Assembly: GCF_900113285.1 (NCBI RefSeq)
Contig: NZ_FOOT01000001.1
Span: forward strand, 868,001 to 932,000
Direction of reading: 5' to 3'
DNA: 64,000 bases
DNA from: Pontibacter chinhatensis
GTDB taxonomy: Bacteria; Bacteroidota; Bacteroidia; Cytophagales; Hymenobacteraceae
The notes under the pieces were generated by a model, which was given only the letters and a program-made list of their open reading frames with translations, had not been told where the DNA came from and ran no database searches. Made by a program: the position numbers and the translations under genes. How positions within the stretch are numbered: the stretch's first letter is position 1; each line of letters begins with the position of its first letter. This document shows, in pieces, positions 17,251 through 29,212 of this stretch.

Positions 17251-18014
17251 AGTTGGTTTGATAATGTAGCGCGTTATACTTTTATACTCGTTGTCTGAGC
17301 TAAAAGTAGTCAGCATTTTGTTTGAAAAGCCGGATTTATACTTTGGCTGTACTTTATACTTTATACTTTCCTGGTGCGAGCTTGCAGTTCGTGTCTTTTT
17401 ATGATGTTGGGTTTGTAACCCGACTGGCTTGAAAAGCCATACTTTATACTTTGCCTATACTTCCGGTTTATACTTTCATAGCTGCTGCTCCCCGCAATCT
17501 TACACAAGCTATACTTTCTAGCCTCTGTTCATCCTCTAGTTCCCACAAACGTCTCGTTTCATTTCCTGCTTTGGTGCCCTCCCAGGCCGGGAGGCCTCGC
17601 CTTCGGGCATCGCGCTGTCTACATTTCCTTTGCTACCCTTCGGTTGCAATGCCGCCACAGCGGCACCGGAAATCTAGAAGGCGCTCAACCCAAAGGCTGG
17701 GATAAAGTCGATAGCTATTACTGATGCAACTTCAGCCAAAGTCCCCCTTTGAAGGGGGTAGGGGGATGATAATTGCCTGCGGACAATTCCCCTCTCAGGA
17801 GGGGTTGGGGTGGGTTTATACTTTGCAGAAACAGAGCTACTATAGAACTTATACCCTTACCAAAGTAGTTAAAGACTCCCCACATTGGACTACCGAGAAC
17901 GCGAGTTCGAAGGTACCGAGCGTAGCTCTAAGGGGCTGGGGGTGGTTGGACCCGGCACTGCTCAAATCCTGGCCACCCCAAATCCCACAAATCCTTATTC
18001 AGACAAAGACAAGA
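17251..18014. repeat. Repeat field A between hutU and hutI
   Basis: No gene is supported. From left to right: ten AAGTATR/YATACTT copies at about 17270-17520, including runs such as TTTATACTTTATACTTT; a hairpin set at 17374-17441 (reverse copy of 41336-41405); the long mosaic element at about 17500-17705 in reverse orientation; C-rich hairpin modules at 17743-17822 (AGTCCCCCTTTGAAGGGGG type); and the module containing ACTACCGAGAACGCGAGTTC at 17889-17956. Similar fields lie at 40.8, 47.5 and 57.0 kb. Confidence 0.7.
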
Positions 18015-19727
18015 CTACAGCTCCAACCCGAACTTCCTGGCGTTTTCCTGCGCCGTTTCGTAGCCCGCGTCAGCGTGCCGGAAGATGCCCATGGCTGGGT
18101 CGTTGTGGAGCACGCGGCGGAGGCAGCGTTCGGCACGGTCGGTGCCATCGGCCAATATCACCATGCCCGCATGCTGCGAGTAGCCGATGCCCACGCCACC
18201 GCCGTGGTGGAACGACACCCAGGTGGCCCCGCCGGCCGTATTCGCCATCAGGTTCAGTAGCGGCCAGTCAGAGATGGCGTCGGAGCCGTCTTTCATGCCT
18301 TCGGTTTCACGGTACGGGGAGGCCACAGAGCCGCAGTCGAGGTGGTCACGGCCGATGACGATGGGCGCTTTTACCTTGCCCTCGCGTACCAACTGGTTAA
18401 AGAGCAGACCTGCTTTCTCGCGCTCGCCCATGCCCAGCCAGCAAATGCGGCACGGGAGCCCCTGGAAGGCTACTTTCTCCTGTGCCTCGTCCAGCCACTT
18501 AATCATGTGCGTGTTCTCCGGGAACAGCTCCTTCAGCGCCTCGTCGGTCACGCGGATATCCTCGGGGTCGCCGGAAAGCGCCGCCCAGCGGAAGGGTCCT
18601 TTGCCCTCGCAGAAAAGCGGACGAATATACTCAGGCACAAAACCCGGGATGTTGAAGGCATTGGCCTCGCCGCCTTGTTGCGCGAACTCGCGCAGGTTGT
18701 TGCCATAGTCGAAGGTTTTGCTGCCGCGCTTTTGCAGTTCCAGCATAAAGCCCACATGGCGGGCCATACTTTTCAGTGACAGCTCTTTATACTTTGCCGG
18801 GTCCTGCTGGCGCAAGGCTTTGGCTTCTTCCAGTGTCAGCCCGTTCGGCACATAACCGTTAATCGGATCGTGGGCAGAGGTTTGGTCGGTAAGAATATCC
18901 GGGGTAATGTTATCCTGAATTAGTTTCTCCAGCACATCGCCTATATCACCTACCAAGCCTACCGAGATGGCCTCTCCGCGCTCTTTTGCCTCCAGCACCC
19001 AACGCTTCGCCTCCTCATAGTCATAGGTCATTTTGTCGATATAGCGGGTGTCGAGGCGCTTCTGAATGCGGTCCGGGTCTACGTCTACGCCCAGGAAAGT
19101 GGCGCCGGCAATGGTGGCAGCCAGCGGCTGAGCGCCGCCCATGCCGCCCAGACCGCCCGTTACAAGCAATTTGTGGCGCAAATCGCTGTTGAAGTATTTA
19201 TCACCGCAGGCGGCAAAGGTTTCGTAAGTGCCCTGCAATATACCCTGTGAGCCGATGTATATCCAGCTTCCAGCCGTCATCTGCCCGTACATAATCAGGC
19301 CACGCTTGCGCAGGTCGTTGAAGTACTCCCAGGTAGCCCAATGCGGCACCAGGTTGGAGTTGGCAATCAGCACGCGCGGAGCCTCAGAATGGGTGCGTAC
19401 CTTGCCCACCGGCTTACCCGACTGCACCAACAAACTTTCGTCCTCCTCCAGCTCCAGCAGCACTTCAATAATCTTGCGGGCATCCTCCGGCGTGCGGGCC
19501 GCCTGTCCGGTGCCGCCGTATACCACCAGGTCGGCGGGTGCTTCGGCCACCTCGTCGGTTAGGTTGTTGAGGAACATGCGCAGGGCAGCTTCGGCCTGCC
19601 AGTTCTTGCAGTGCAGCTCAGGCCCCCGTGGCGGGATGTAGGTGGGATGGTTGGCGTATTTCTGTATGAATTGCTCGGCCGTGAGGCCTGCTTTTGGTGA
19701 TGATGCTGTGGCAGCTGATGTAGTCAT
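18015..19727 (-). CDS. hutU: Urocanate hydratase
   Basis: NAD-dependent enzyme converting urocanate to imidazolonepropionate in histidine degradation. Conserved blocks seen are [54 protein letters not shown] with the NAD-binding glycines, and the active-site region [15 protein letters not shown] with the conserved cysteine. It has 570 residues, slightly longer than usual because of a Ser/Ala-rich N-terminal extension. A possible minus-strand -7 box TATATTTG lies at 19781-19774. Histidine ammonia-lyase (hutH) is not in the window. Confidence 0.95.
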   Translation of the reverse strand: MTTSAATASSPKAGLTAEQFIQKYANHPTYIPPRGPELHCKNWQAEAALRMFLNNLTDEVAEAPADLVVYGGTGQAARTPEDARKIIEVLLELEEDESLLVQSGKPVGKVRTHSEAPRVLIANSNLVPHWATWEYFNDLRKRGLIMYGQMTAGSWIYIGSQGILQGTYETFAACGDKYFNSDLRHKLLVTGGLGGMGGAQPLAATIAGATFLGVDVDPDRIQKRLDTRYIDKMTYDYEEAKRWVLEAKERGEAISVGLVGDIGDVLEKLIQDNITPDILTDQTSAHDPINGYVPNGLTLEEAKALRQQDPAKYKELSLKSMARHVGFMLELQKRGSKTFDYGNNLREFAQQGGEANAFNIPGFVPEYIRPLFCEGKGPFRWAALSGDPEDIRVTDEALKELFPENTHMIKWLDEAQEKVAFQGLPCRICWLGMGEREKAGLLFNQLVREGKVKAPIVIGRDHLDCGSVASPYRETEGMKDGSDAISDWPLLNLMANTAGGATWVSFHHGGGVGIGYSQHAGMVILADGTDRAERCLRRVLHNDPAMGIFRHADAGYETAQENARKFGLEL

Positions 19728-19847
19728 AGTTTTTAATTCGGAATGGGTTTGTTCAATAATCTGAAATTTATATCAAATATAACAGGAAAACGGTGCTAAT
19801 TTAAAGGTAAAAGCCCCAACAGTCCTTAGCATTCTATACTTTCGCTT

Positions 19848-20474
19848 ATGTTCCACCTCCCGATCCAGTCCCTGCCCGCCCAGTTCGGCAACATTGATAT
19901 TTACCTGTTCGACCAATTGCTGAAAGGCCGTATCCGCAAAGGGATGCGCGTGCTGGATGCCGGTTGCGGCGCTGGCCGAAACATTTACTACCTGATGCAG
20001 GCCGGTGTGAAAGTATACGGGGCCGATATTTCAGACGAAGCCATACGGGAGGTAAGGCGCATGGCAGCGGAGCTGGCCCCTACCCTCTCGTCCAAAAACT
20101 TTGTGGTGACTGACCTGAGCCAGATGCCCTATGAGGACAATTCCTTTGATGTGGTGCTGTGCAGCGCCGTGTTGCATTTTGCCAAAGACGAGGCTCACTT
20201 TAGAAGTATGGTGCAGGAATTGTGGCGCGTGCTAAAGCCCGAAGGCTTGCTCTTCTGCCGTTTCAGTACAACGATTGGTATGGAGGGGAAGCTGCAGCAG
20301 GTGTCGCCGCAAAAGTATAAAATGCCGCACGGGCCGGTGTGGTTTCTGCCTGACGAGGCGCTGCTGCGGGAGCTAATTTATACCTTGCAGGCCGAGATGC
20401 TAGAACCGCTGAAAACCGTGCTGGTGGAGCACGAGCGAAGTATGACCACGCTGGTGATGCGCAAAAAAGTATAA
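19848..20474 (+). CDS. Class I SAM-dependent methyltransferase
   Basis: Rossmann-fold methyltransferase of 208 residues (Methyltransf_11 type). Motif I is VLDAGCGAGRN (35-45), motif II acidic residue in YGADIS, and the post-motif region has DLSQMPYEDNSFDVVLCSAVLHF. The substrate is unknown. The gene ends in Lys-Val-stop, where the stop is part of an AAGTATAA copy (20467-20474). It converges on the cytochrome c gene across a shared terminator. Confidence 0.82.
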   Translation: MFHLPIQSLPAQFGNIDIYLFDQLLKGRIRKGMRVLDAGCGAGRNIYYLMQAGVKVYGADISDEAIREVRRMAAELAPTLSSKNFVVTDLSQMPYEDNSFDVVLCSAVLHFAKDEAHFRSMVQELWRVLKPEGLLFCRFSTTIGMEGKLQQVSPQKYKMPHGPVWFLPDEALLRELIYTLQAEMLEPLKTVLVEHERSMTTLVMRKKV

Positions 20475-20503
20475 GGCCACACAACTTGAATTTGTGTGGC
20501 CTT
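20473..20503. terminator. Bidirectional terminator
   Basis: A perfect 12-bp stem AAGGCCACACAA / TTGTGTGGCCTT with a 7-base loop. On the minus strand it is followed by ATACTTTTTT, so it fits best as terminator of the cytochrome c gene. The left arm overlaps the methyltransferase stop codon. Confidence 0.8.
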
Positions 20504-20514
20504 AGGTAGGATTG

Positions 20515-20970
20515 TTAGTTATTCAGCGACAAGATGTAGTCTACCATCTTACCAGCGTCATCCTTGTTCAGGTTCGGGTGCGGAGGCATCGGCACCTGGC
20601 CCCATACGCCTGCACCGCCCTCTAAAATCTTGCCGATCAGGTACTCCCTGTTCTTATCGTTCTCCTCATACTTTGCAGCCACTTCTACATAGGCCGGGCC
20701 CACGAGTTTCTGCTGGTTGCTGTGGCAGGCTGTACAGTCAGAGCCTGCAATAAGCTTGGAGCCTGGGTGTACTTCCTGGGCAGGCTGCTGCTGGGCAGGG
20801 GCACTCGGCGTTCTGGTGCCAGGCGCTGGCTCCGGTGCGTTGGCTACGGCTTCGGAAACGGAGTCTTTATAATCCTGCTCGTAAAAGCGGTCGTATTCTG
20901 ATTTTTGGTTGCCACAGGAGGCGAGCATAAACCCCAGTCCTAATGCAGCAAAAAGAAATTTTGAGCTCAT
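20515..20970 (-). CDS. Class I cytochrome c lipoprotein
   Basis: Single-heme electron carrier of 151 residues. The signal peptide ends in the lipobox MLASC (Cys19), so the protein is membrane-anchored in the periplasm. A flexible Pro/Ala/Gln-rich linker (about 42-66) leads to a c-type heme domain with CTACH (Cys79, Cys82, His83) and a probable axial methionine in QVPMPPHP (Met128). The domain is of the c551/c552 type. No partner oxidase is adjacent. Confidence 0.9.
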   Translation of the reverse strand: MSSKFLFAALGLGFMLASCGNQKSEYDRFYEQDYKDSVSEAVANAPEPAPGTRTPSAPAQQQPAQEVHPGSKLIAGSDCTACHSNQQKLVGPAYVEVAAKYEENDKNREYLIGKILEGGAGVWGQVPMPPHPNLNKDDAGKMVDYILSLNN

Positions 20971-21147
20971 AATTGTTTATTGAGTGTTTCTGAAAACTAT
21001 ACTTTCTCCGGCTATGGTTTGTTACGGAATCTGCTCCCGGGGAGCCCCGCGCGGCCATGCCGTGATACCTTTGCGAAGGTAGGCCTGTAATTCTGAATTT
21101 CAAAATCCCTATATTACAGCATCAAGCGCATTTCTAACCTTATAACC

Positions 21148-23595
21148 ATGACATCACCCTTCCTCAGAACCCTATGGCTCGTGCTGGTGCTGCCGCTGCT
21201 TTCGGCAAGTATGGCGCTGGCCCAGGCACTGCCTACCATTACCCTCTTCACCAAAGACATGCGGAAGTTTCCCGGCTACTTCACCTTTTATTACGACAGG
21301 GAAACTGACAAAGTATGGCTGGAGGTAGATAAAGTAAACCAGGAGTTCCTATACGTCAACTCCCTGCCCTCCGGCCTCGGCTCCAACGACATCGGCTTGG
21401 ACCGCGGTCAGTTGGGCGGCCAGCGCGTCGTATACTTCGAGAAAATCGGCACCAAGGTGATGCTCGTGCAGCCAAACCTCGCCTACCGCGCCATCACCGA
21501 CAACAAAAACGAGGCACGCGCCGTGGACGAATCTTTTGCCAAATCCATCCTATGGGGCTTTAAGGCACATGCGGTGGAAGGCAATAGCGTGTTGGTGGAT
21601 GCCACCGATTTCCTGCTGAGCGACGCCCACGATGTAATTGGAAGTATAAAACGCACCAAGCAGGGCACCTATAAGCTCGACCCGACCCGCTCGGCCATCT
21701 ACCTGCCGCGCACCAAGAACTTCCCCGAAAACACGGAGTTTGAGGCTACGCTTACTTTTACCGGAGGCGATGATGCCGGTCGCTATGTGCGCGAGGTAAC
21801 CCCGGACGTGCAGGCCATCACACTGCGCCAGCACCACTCCTTCATCCAGCTGCCCGACAACAAGTATAAACCACGCGCCGCAGACCCGCGCGCCGGCTAC
21901 TTCGGCATCTCCTTCTTCGATTACGCTACTCCGGTGGACGAGCACATCGAGAAGCGCTACATCGCCCGTCACCGCCTGCAGAAAAAAGACCCTTCCGCCC
22001 GGGTGTCGGAAGCCGTGAAACCGATTGTATACTATGTCGATAATGGCGCCCCTGAACCTATCCGGACTGCCCTGCTGGACGGCGCCCGCTGGTGGAACCA
22101 GGCCTTTGAGGCGGCAGGTTATAAAGACGCTTTCCGGGTGGAGGTATTGCCGGACGGAGCTGACCCGATGGACGTACGCTACAACATCATCCAATGGGTA
22201 CACCGCAGCACGCGCGGCTGGTCGTACGGCGCCTCCGTGGTAGATCCGCGCACCGGCGAAATTATCAAAGGCCACGTATCGCTGGGCTCATTGCGCGTGC
22301 GCCAGGACTACCTGATTGCCGAGGGCCTGCTGGCACCCTACAAAGACAGTAACAAGGAAAACAAACAGATGATGGACATGGCCCTGGCGCGCATCCGGCA
22401 ACTGTCGGCGCACGAGTTGGGCCACACACTGGGCATCATGCACAACTATGCCGCCAATAACAACGCTTCCGTGATGGACTACCCGCACCCGCAGGTAAAA
22501 CTGGACCGCGCCGGTAACATCGACCTGAGCCAGGCCTACGGCACCAGCATTGGCGAGTGGGACAAAGTGGCCGTGGCTTACGGCTACCAGGATTTTCCGG
22601 CCGGAACAGACGAGCAAAAAGCCCTGAATGATATTCTGGCCAAAGGCAGAGAAAAAGGCCTGCAGTTTATCACCGACCGCGACGCTCGTTCGCCAGGTGG
22701 TTCTCACCCGGACGCTCACCTGTGGGACAACGGCACCCATGCGGCAGATGAGCTGCTGCACGTGCTCAAAGTACGGGAAAAAGCCCTGCAGAATTTCTCC
22801 GAGCACAACATCAAGCCCGGTACCCCAATGAGTGCCTTGGAGGATGTGCTGGTGCCCATCTACAACTTCCACCGTTACCAGACCGAGGCGGCCGCCAAAA
22901 TGGTAGGCGGCGTTTACTACAACTACACCGTGCGCGGAGATGGCCAAAAGGCTACGGCCGTGCTGGCCAAGCGGGAGCAGCAAAAAGCGCTGGATGCCCT
23001 GCTGAAGACCATCTCGCCGGAGGTGCTGACGCTGCCAGAACCTGTTATCACAATGATCCCGCCACGCGCGCCGGGTTTGCGCAACAACCGCGAGCTGTTT
23101 GAGCGCCGCACCGGCGTAACGTTCGACCCGCTGGCTGCCGCGGAGGCATCGGCTACCTTTACCATTTCGCTGCTGCTGCACCCGGAGCGTGCCTCGCGCC
23201 TGGTCGAGCTGGGTGCCCGCAGCAACAGCCTCAGCCTGCAAGACGTAATCGGGCAGTTGATGGACAACACCTGGAAGAGCAAGCGAAAAGACGGTATGGA
23301 AGGACTGATACAAATGCAGACCGAACAGATTGTACTCACACACCTGCTTGACCTGTCGCAAAACGAGAATGCTTCTTACCAGGCACGTGCCCTGGCTACC
23401 GCTACCCTCAAGGATTTAAATAATTACCTAGGTCATCGGTACAACCTTAACCCGCAGGATACTTACCAGTCACACATCACGTTTGCGCTGGAGCGCCTCA
23501 CCCGCCCAGTTACTGTAGAGGTGAAGCCCGGCAAAACACTGGACCTGCCACCAGGTGCCCCAATTGGAAGCGGGGAGTACATGAGGTGTGAGTAA
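21148..23595 (+). CDS. Secreted zinc metalloprotease, metzincin-type (DUF5117/DUF4953)
   Basis: Exported 815-residue protein of the family annotated as zinc-dependent metalloprotease with DUF5117 and DUF4953 domains. A signal peptide (ending SMALAQA) precedes beta-rich N-terminal domains. The catalytic site is HELGHTLGIMH with His422, His426 and His432, the metzincin HExxHxxGxxH pattern, and a Met-turn candidate in SVMDYP some 20 residues later. Substrate unknown. AAGTATR copies are dense in the first 720 bases and absent from the remaining 1.7 kb. It stands alone and ends before a weak hairpin at 23618. Confidence 0.88.
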   Translation: MTSPFLRTLWLVLVLPLLSASMALAQALPTITLFTKDMRKFPGYFTFYYDRETDKVWLEVDKVNQEFLYVNSLPSGLGSNDIGLDRGQLGGQRVVYFEKIGTKVMLVQPNLAYRAITDNKNEARAVDESFAKSILWGFKAHAVEGNSVLVDATDFLLSDAHDVIGSIKRTKQGTYKLDPTRSAIYLPRTKNFPENTEFEATLTFTGGDDAGRYVREVTPDVQAITLRQHHSFIQLPDNKYKPRAADPRAGYFGISFFDYATPVDEHIEKRYIARHRLQKKDPSARVSEAVKPIVYYVDNGAPEPIRTALLDGARWWNQAFEAAGYKDAFRVEVLPDGADPMDVRYNIIQWVHRSTRGWSYGASVVDPRTGEIIKGHVSLGSLRVRQDYLIAEGLLAPYKDSNKENKQMMDMALARIRQLSAHELGHTLGIMHNYAANNNASVMDYPHPQVKLDRAGNIDLSQAYGTSIGEWDKVAVAYGYQDFPAGTDEQKALNDILAKGREKGLQFITDRDARSPGGSHPDAHLWDNGTHAADELLHVLKVREKALQNFSEHNIKPGTPMSALEDVLVPIYNFHRYQTEAAAKMVGGVYYNYTVRGDGQKATAVLAKREQQKALDALLKTISPEVLTLPEPVITMIPPRAPGLRNNRELFERRTGVTFDPLAAAEASATFTISLLLHPERASRLVELGARSNSLSLQDVIGQLMDNTWKSKRKDGMEGLIQMQTEQIVLTHLLDLSQNENASYQARALATATLKDLNNYLGHRYNLNPQDTYQSHITFALERLTRPVTVEVKPGKTLDLPPGAPIGSGEYMRCE

Positions 23596-25696
<2,101 letters not shown>

Positions 25697-25736
25697 ACAA
25701 CGTCTGCAGACAGCTCAAGCCTGTAGTGCAAGTATA

Positions 25737-25783
25737 ATACACGTACGCCCTGCTGAGAAAGCTTCAGCAGGGCGTACGTGTAT
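25737..25783. terminator. Strong bidirectional hairpin after tmm
   Basis: A perfect 20-bp stem (25737-25756 with 25764-25783) and a 7-base loop, centred on GTACGCCCTGCTGA. It separates tmm from the convergent small gene. The following sequence is A/T-rich but lacks a long T run. Confidence 0.75.
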
Positions 25784-25803
25784 ACTATAAACTATAAAAA
25801 CAG

Positions 25804-26064
25804 TTAAAGCAGGCTCAGGCCATCCCGCACATCCACCCCCTCCACGTAGGGCTCCAGGATGGTGGCCGCATTGGCCGAGCGTTTAAATGTGCTGTAAACC
25901 TGCACCTCTTCCCCGGCCCACAACTCCACAAACGTGTTGTTGACGGCATACAGGGTTACCAGCCACTGGTTATACTTGCGCTGGGCAAGCACCACCCCGT
26001 CGCGGGCTATCACCTCGGCCTGGCTCCGGAAAGGGAGCCGCTCAAACATGGAATGTTCCTGCAT
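25804..26064 (-). CDS. Small protein of unknown function
   Basis: 86 residues with no recognised domain, signal peptide or membrane segment. The composition (RKYNQWLVTLYAVNNTFVELWAG, then EVQVYSTFKRSANAATILEPYV) is that of a folded small protein, and codon use resembles the neighbours. The start may be the ATG at 26064 or the in-frame ATG at 26049 (MFERLPFRS). It converges on tmm. Confidence 0.5.
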   Translation of the reverse strand: MQEHSMFERLPFRSQAEVIARDGVVLAQRKYNQWLVTLYAVNNTFVELWAGEEVQVYSTFKRSANAATILEPYVEGVDVRDGLSLL

Positions 26065-26314
26065 ATATTGGACTTGAAAACTCAGCTATAAATAAGGCCA
26101 GCGGGAGGCAATAAGTTTCATCTGAGGTGCCTGGAGCTTATAATTCAAATATTCAGGTTTCAGAATTAAACCATTATGCCTAATTTGCCTCTAAAGGAGG
26201 ATTTACGCATTAGAAGCTTAAACGACTTCGAAGCCTGATTGAGCCCTGGCCGTAGCGGGGCAAATATAGCAGGTTCTTGAAACGCATTATCAAACACTAA
26301 CCCTTATACTTAAA

Positions 26315-27901
26315 ATGATGAAAAAAAGGATGCAAGCCGTTGTACTGTCGCTGCTGCTGTGCGGTAGCATGGTGCAGGTGCAGGCACAAACCCAGGGCCA
26401 AACGCAAACGCAGGCACAAGACCCTGTGATTGCAGCCATCGTGAAGGAGGCGAACGAGAACTCACAGCTGGAAGCTTTAGCACATGAGCTGCTGGATGGC
26501 ATAGGACCACGCCTGGTAGGTACCCCCGAAATGCAGAAGGCCCACGATTGGGCTGTGGCAAAGTATAAAAGCTGGGGCATCGAGGCCCGTAACGATAAGT
26601 GGGGCGAGTGGCGTGGCTGGCAGCGTGGCGTAACCCACGTCGACATGGTGCACCCGCGCGTGCAATCGCTGGAGGCGACGCAACTGGCCTGGAGCCCATC
26701 CACTAAAAGCAAGGGCGTAACCGGCGAAGTAATCATGCTGCCAGACGTACAGGACTCGGTTGCTTTCCAGAAGTGGCTGCCCAATGTCAAGGGCAAAATC
26801 GTGCTTATCTCCATGCCACAGCCAACCGGCCGCCCCGACTATAACTGGGAAGAGTTCGCTACCAAGGAGTCGCTGGAGAAAATGAAGAAGGAGCGTGACG
26901 CCCAGACAGAGGCTTGGTCGGAGCGCATGAAGAAAACAGGTTATAACGCCCGCACGCTGCCAGGAGCGCTGGAGCAGGCCGGCGCTGCCGCCGTGGTAAC
27001 GTCCAACTGGTCGCGCGGATTCGGTGTAAACAAGATTTTCGGAGCTTACACCAAGAAAGTACCGAGCATCGACATGGCCCTGGAAGACTATGGTATGCTG
27101 TACCGTCTGGCAGAATCCGGACAGAAGCCGCAGATCCGTATCCAGGCAGAGTCTAAGCACCAGAAAAACGCCCCAACCTTTAACACCATCGCTGAGATTA
27201 AGGGCACCGAGAAGCCGGATGAGTACGTAATCCTGTCTGCGCACTTCGACTCCTGGGACGGTGGCACAGGCGCCACGGACAACGGCACCGGCACGATTGT
27301 GATGATGGAGGCCATGCGTATCCTGAAGAAACTGTACCCTAACCCGAAGCGCACCATCCTGGTGGGCCACTGGGGCAGTGAGGAACAGGGTCTGAACGGT
27401 TCCCGCGCCTTTGTTGCCGACAACCCGAAGATTGTAGAGAAAACCCAGGCTGTATTTAACCAGGACAACGGAACAGGCCGCGTAGCCAACATTTCCGGAC
27501 AGGGCTTCCTGCACTCTTACGACTTCCTGGGCCGCTGGCTGAGCGCTGCTCCCCGCGAGATTACCAGCTCTATTGAAACCAGCTTCCCTGGCTTCCCGGG
27601 CGGCGGTGGCTCCGACCACGCATCTTTTGTAGCAGCGGGCGCCCCTGCCTTCATGCTAAGCTCGCTTAGCTGGTCGTATGGCAACTATACCTGGCACACC
27701 AACCGCGACACGTACGACAAGATCGTGTTCGACGATGTGCGCAGCAATGCCATCCTGGTAGCTATACTTGCCTACCAAGCCAGTGAGGATCCTGAGTTTG
27801 CCAACCGCGAGCGCATCAAGCTGCCTGTAGACCCAAGAACAGGCGAGCAGCGCACATGGCCTGCACTGAGAGAGCCAACCCGCAAGGGAGGCCTGGATTA
27901 A
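26315..27901 (+). CDS. Secreted M28 family aminopeptidase with PA domain
   Basis: Exported zinc peptidase of family M28, 528 residues. A signal peptide ending in VQAQ is followed by a Gln/Thr-rich stretch. The region around 125-245 looks like a protease-associated (PA) insert. The di-zinc site is visible: SAHFDSW (His310), GATDNG (Asp322), GSEEQG (catalytic Glu plus ligand), NQDNG and the last histidine in YTWHTNRDT. It probably acts on peptides in the periplasm or outside. A terminator follows at 27926. A second, unrelated-context M28 gene lies at 61136. Confidence 0.9.
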   Translation: MMKKRMQAVVLSLLLCGSMVQVQAQTQGQTQTQAQDPVIAAIVKEANENSQLEALAHELLDGIGPRLVGTPEMQKAHDWAVAKYKSWGIEARNDKWGEWRGWQRGVTHVDMVHPRVQSLEATQLAWSPSTKSKGVTGEVIMLPDVQDSVAFQKWLPNVKGKIVLISMPQPTGRPDYNWEEFATKESLEKMKKERDAQTEAWSERMKKTGYNARTLPGALEQAGAAAVVTSNWSRGFGVNKIFGAYTKKVPSIDMALEDYGMLYRLAESGQKPQIRIQAESKHQKNAPTFNTIAEIKGTEKPDEYVILSAHFDSWDGGTGATDNGTGTIVMMEAMRILKKLYPNPKRTILVGHWGSEEQGLNGSRAFVADNPKIVEKTQAVFNQDNGTGRVANISGQGFLHSYDFLGRWLSAAPREITSSIETSFPGFPGGGGSDHASFVAAGAPAFMLSSLSWSYGNYTWHTNRDTYDKIVFDDVRSNAILVAILAYQASEDPEFANRERIKLPVDPRTGEQRTWPALREPTRKGGLD

Positions 27902-27925
27902 GTATCCGAAACATCAGCATACACC

Positions 27926-27960
27926 AAAAGAGGCTGCCATTACGGTAGCCTCTTTTGTTT
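27926..27960 (+). terminator. Terminator after the M28 peptidase gene
   Basis: A 10-bp perfect stem AAAAGAGGCT / AGCCTCTTTT (27926-27935, 27947-27956), extended by inner CC/GG pairing, then TGTTT. Confidence 0.8.
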
Positions 27961-28023
27961 AAAAGCTGATAAACCTCAGTTTTAGGGTTGACAAGCGGCA
28001 TATTTTCAGGGCGGTGGGTGCAG

Positions 28024-28031
28024 TACCTTTG
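28024..28031 (+). promoter_or_regulatory. Putative -7 box TACCTTTG upstream of the stress protein gene
   Basis: Matches TAnnTTTG, 46 bases before the ATG at 28078. No good TTTG at -33; a TTTT lies 17 bases upstream. Confidence 0.45.
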
Positions 28032-28077
28032 TAATGTGGTTAGAAATTAGCTGCCTTACCTTTCAGAAGTTACCGCC

Positions 28078-28980
28078 ATGAAGACAATAATAGTACCGAT
28101 CGATTATTCCAAACACTCCCGCAACGCCCTGGGCTACGGCCTGGAGATTGCCAGCTTAACCGGCGCCCGGCTGGTTCTTTTCCATGCTTTCTACCCTATC
28201 ATGCCGCCACCGGCCAGCCTCAACACCACCGATGTGATCGGTGCCCTGGAAGAGGGAAAGGCACGTTCGCTGGAAGATTTCGGCAGAACCACCCTCGCTG
28301 AGATTGGCAAGGAAAACGGTCGCCTGGATGTATACAAGACCATTCCCATAAAGGCCGGCGCCCGCATGGGAGGCTCTTATGAAATGATCCTGGAAGCGAT
28401 AAAACGCTACGAGGCGGACCTGGTGATCATGGGGATGCAGGGCGGCGGCGCCATCAGCCAGGCCTTGCTGGGCAGCAATACCATCTCGGTGATGCAGGAG
28501 TGCGAGGTGCCTATACTTGCCGTGCCGGAAAACATCCCTTTCAAGCCGTTCCGCAAGGTTGTGTTTGCCACCAACATGCGCAAGATGCCACCCACTGCCG
28601 ACCTGGAGCCGCTCCGCGATTTCCTGCTTCCGTTTGAGCCAGCGCTGAAAGTGCTGCACCTCTACCGCAACAACATGCAGTTGGGCAACTTCGACCCAAG
28701 CGCGGCGCAGGTGCAAGTGGAGCAGAAACTACAGGGCCTGGCGCTGGACTTTACCTACGATGTACGGGAGAACGTGGCAGAAGGCATCCAGCAGTTTATC
28801 CAGGAGCAGCAGGCCGACCTGCTCGTGCTCATTCCGCAGCGCCACAGCTTTTTGGAGCGCCTGCTCGATAAAAGTATAACCGGAAAAATCACGGCGCACC
28901 CGCAGGTTCCGCTGCTGGCACTGCCCTCTGTCACGCTGAAGAGCACGCAAAATATCAGCGAAAGTATGGCAGAGGTCTGA
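28078..28980 (+). CDS. Universal stress protein with two UspA domains
   Basis: Cytoplasmic protein of 300 residues made of two UspA domains (about 1-155 and 160-290). The first carries a nucleotide-binding pattern GMQGGGAISQALLGSNTISV with the expected glycines and GS/T. The second (VVFATNMRKM... LVLIPQRHSFLERLLDKSIT) is more diverged and lacks the Gly-x2-Gly spacing. Such tandem Usp proteins respond to stress or energy state; the exact signal is unknown. Single gene with its own promoter and terminator. Confidence 0.88.
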   Translation: MKTIIVPIDYSKHSRNALGYGLEIASLTGARLVLFHAFYPIMPPPASLNTTDVIGALEEGKARSLEDFGRTTLAEIGKENGRLDVYKTIPIKAGARMGGSYEMILEAIKRYEADLVIMGMQGGGAISQALLGSNTISVMQECEVPILAVPENIPFKPFRKVVFATNMRKMPPTADLEPLRDFLLPFEPALKVLHLYRNNMQLGNFDPSAAQVQVEQKLQGLALDFTYDVRENVAEGIQQFIQEQQADLLVLIPQRHSFLERLLDKSITGKITAHPQVPLLALPSVTLKSTQNISESMAEV

Positions 28981-29008
28981 TACAATCCTAATATTACCAA
29001 CCTTTAGC

Positions 29009-29054
29009 GGCCCGCCGGAGATTGTTTTATGCAATACACCGGCGGGCCTTTTTT
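29009..29054 (+). terminator. Terminator after the stress protein gene
   Basis: A perfect 10-bp stem GGCCCGCCGG / CCGGCGGGCC (29009-29018, 29039-29048) with a 20-base loop and a TTTTTT tail. Confidence 0.8.
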
Positions 29055-29212
29055 ATACTTTGCAGAGCAGCAGCGGCTGGCATGAAAAGTATAAAAAAGG
29101 CCACCTCAGCGCTCTCTTGCCTCAAAACACAAGATAAAAGTAGGATTTTGAGCCTCTGGTTGCTTACTTGCAGTTAGAACATCTATTTTCCTACTAACCT
29201 GAGTATTAAGTT

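Noticed and set aside
17724..18260. 178-codon plus-strand frame across repeat field A and the hutU end
   Set aside because: The first part is C-rich hairpin repeat and the rest is antisense to hutU.
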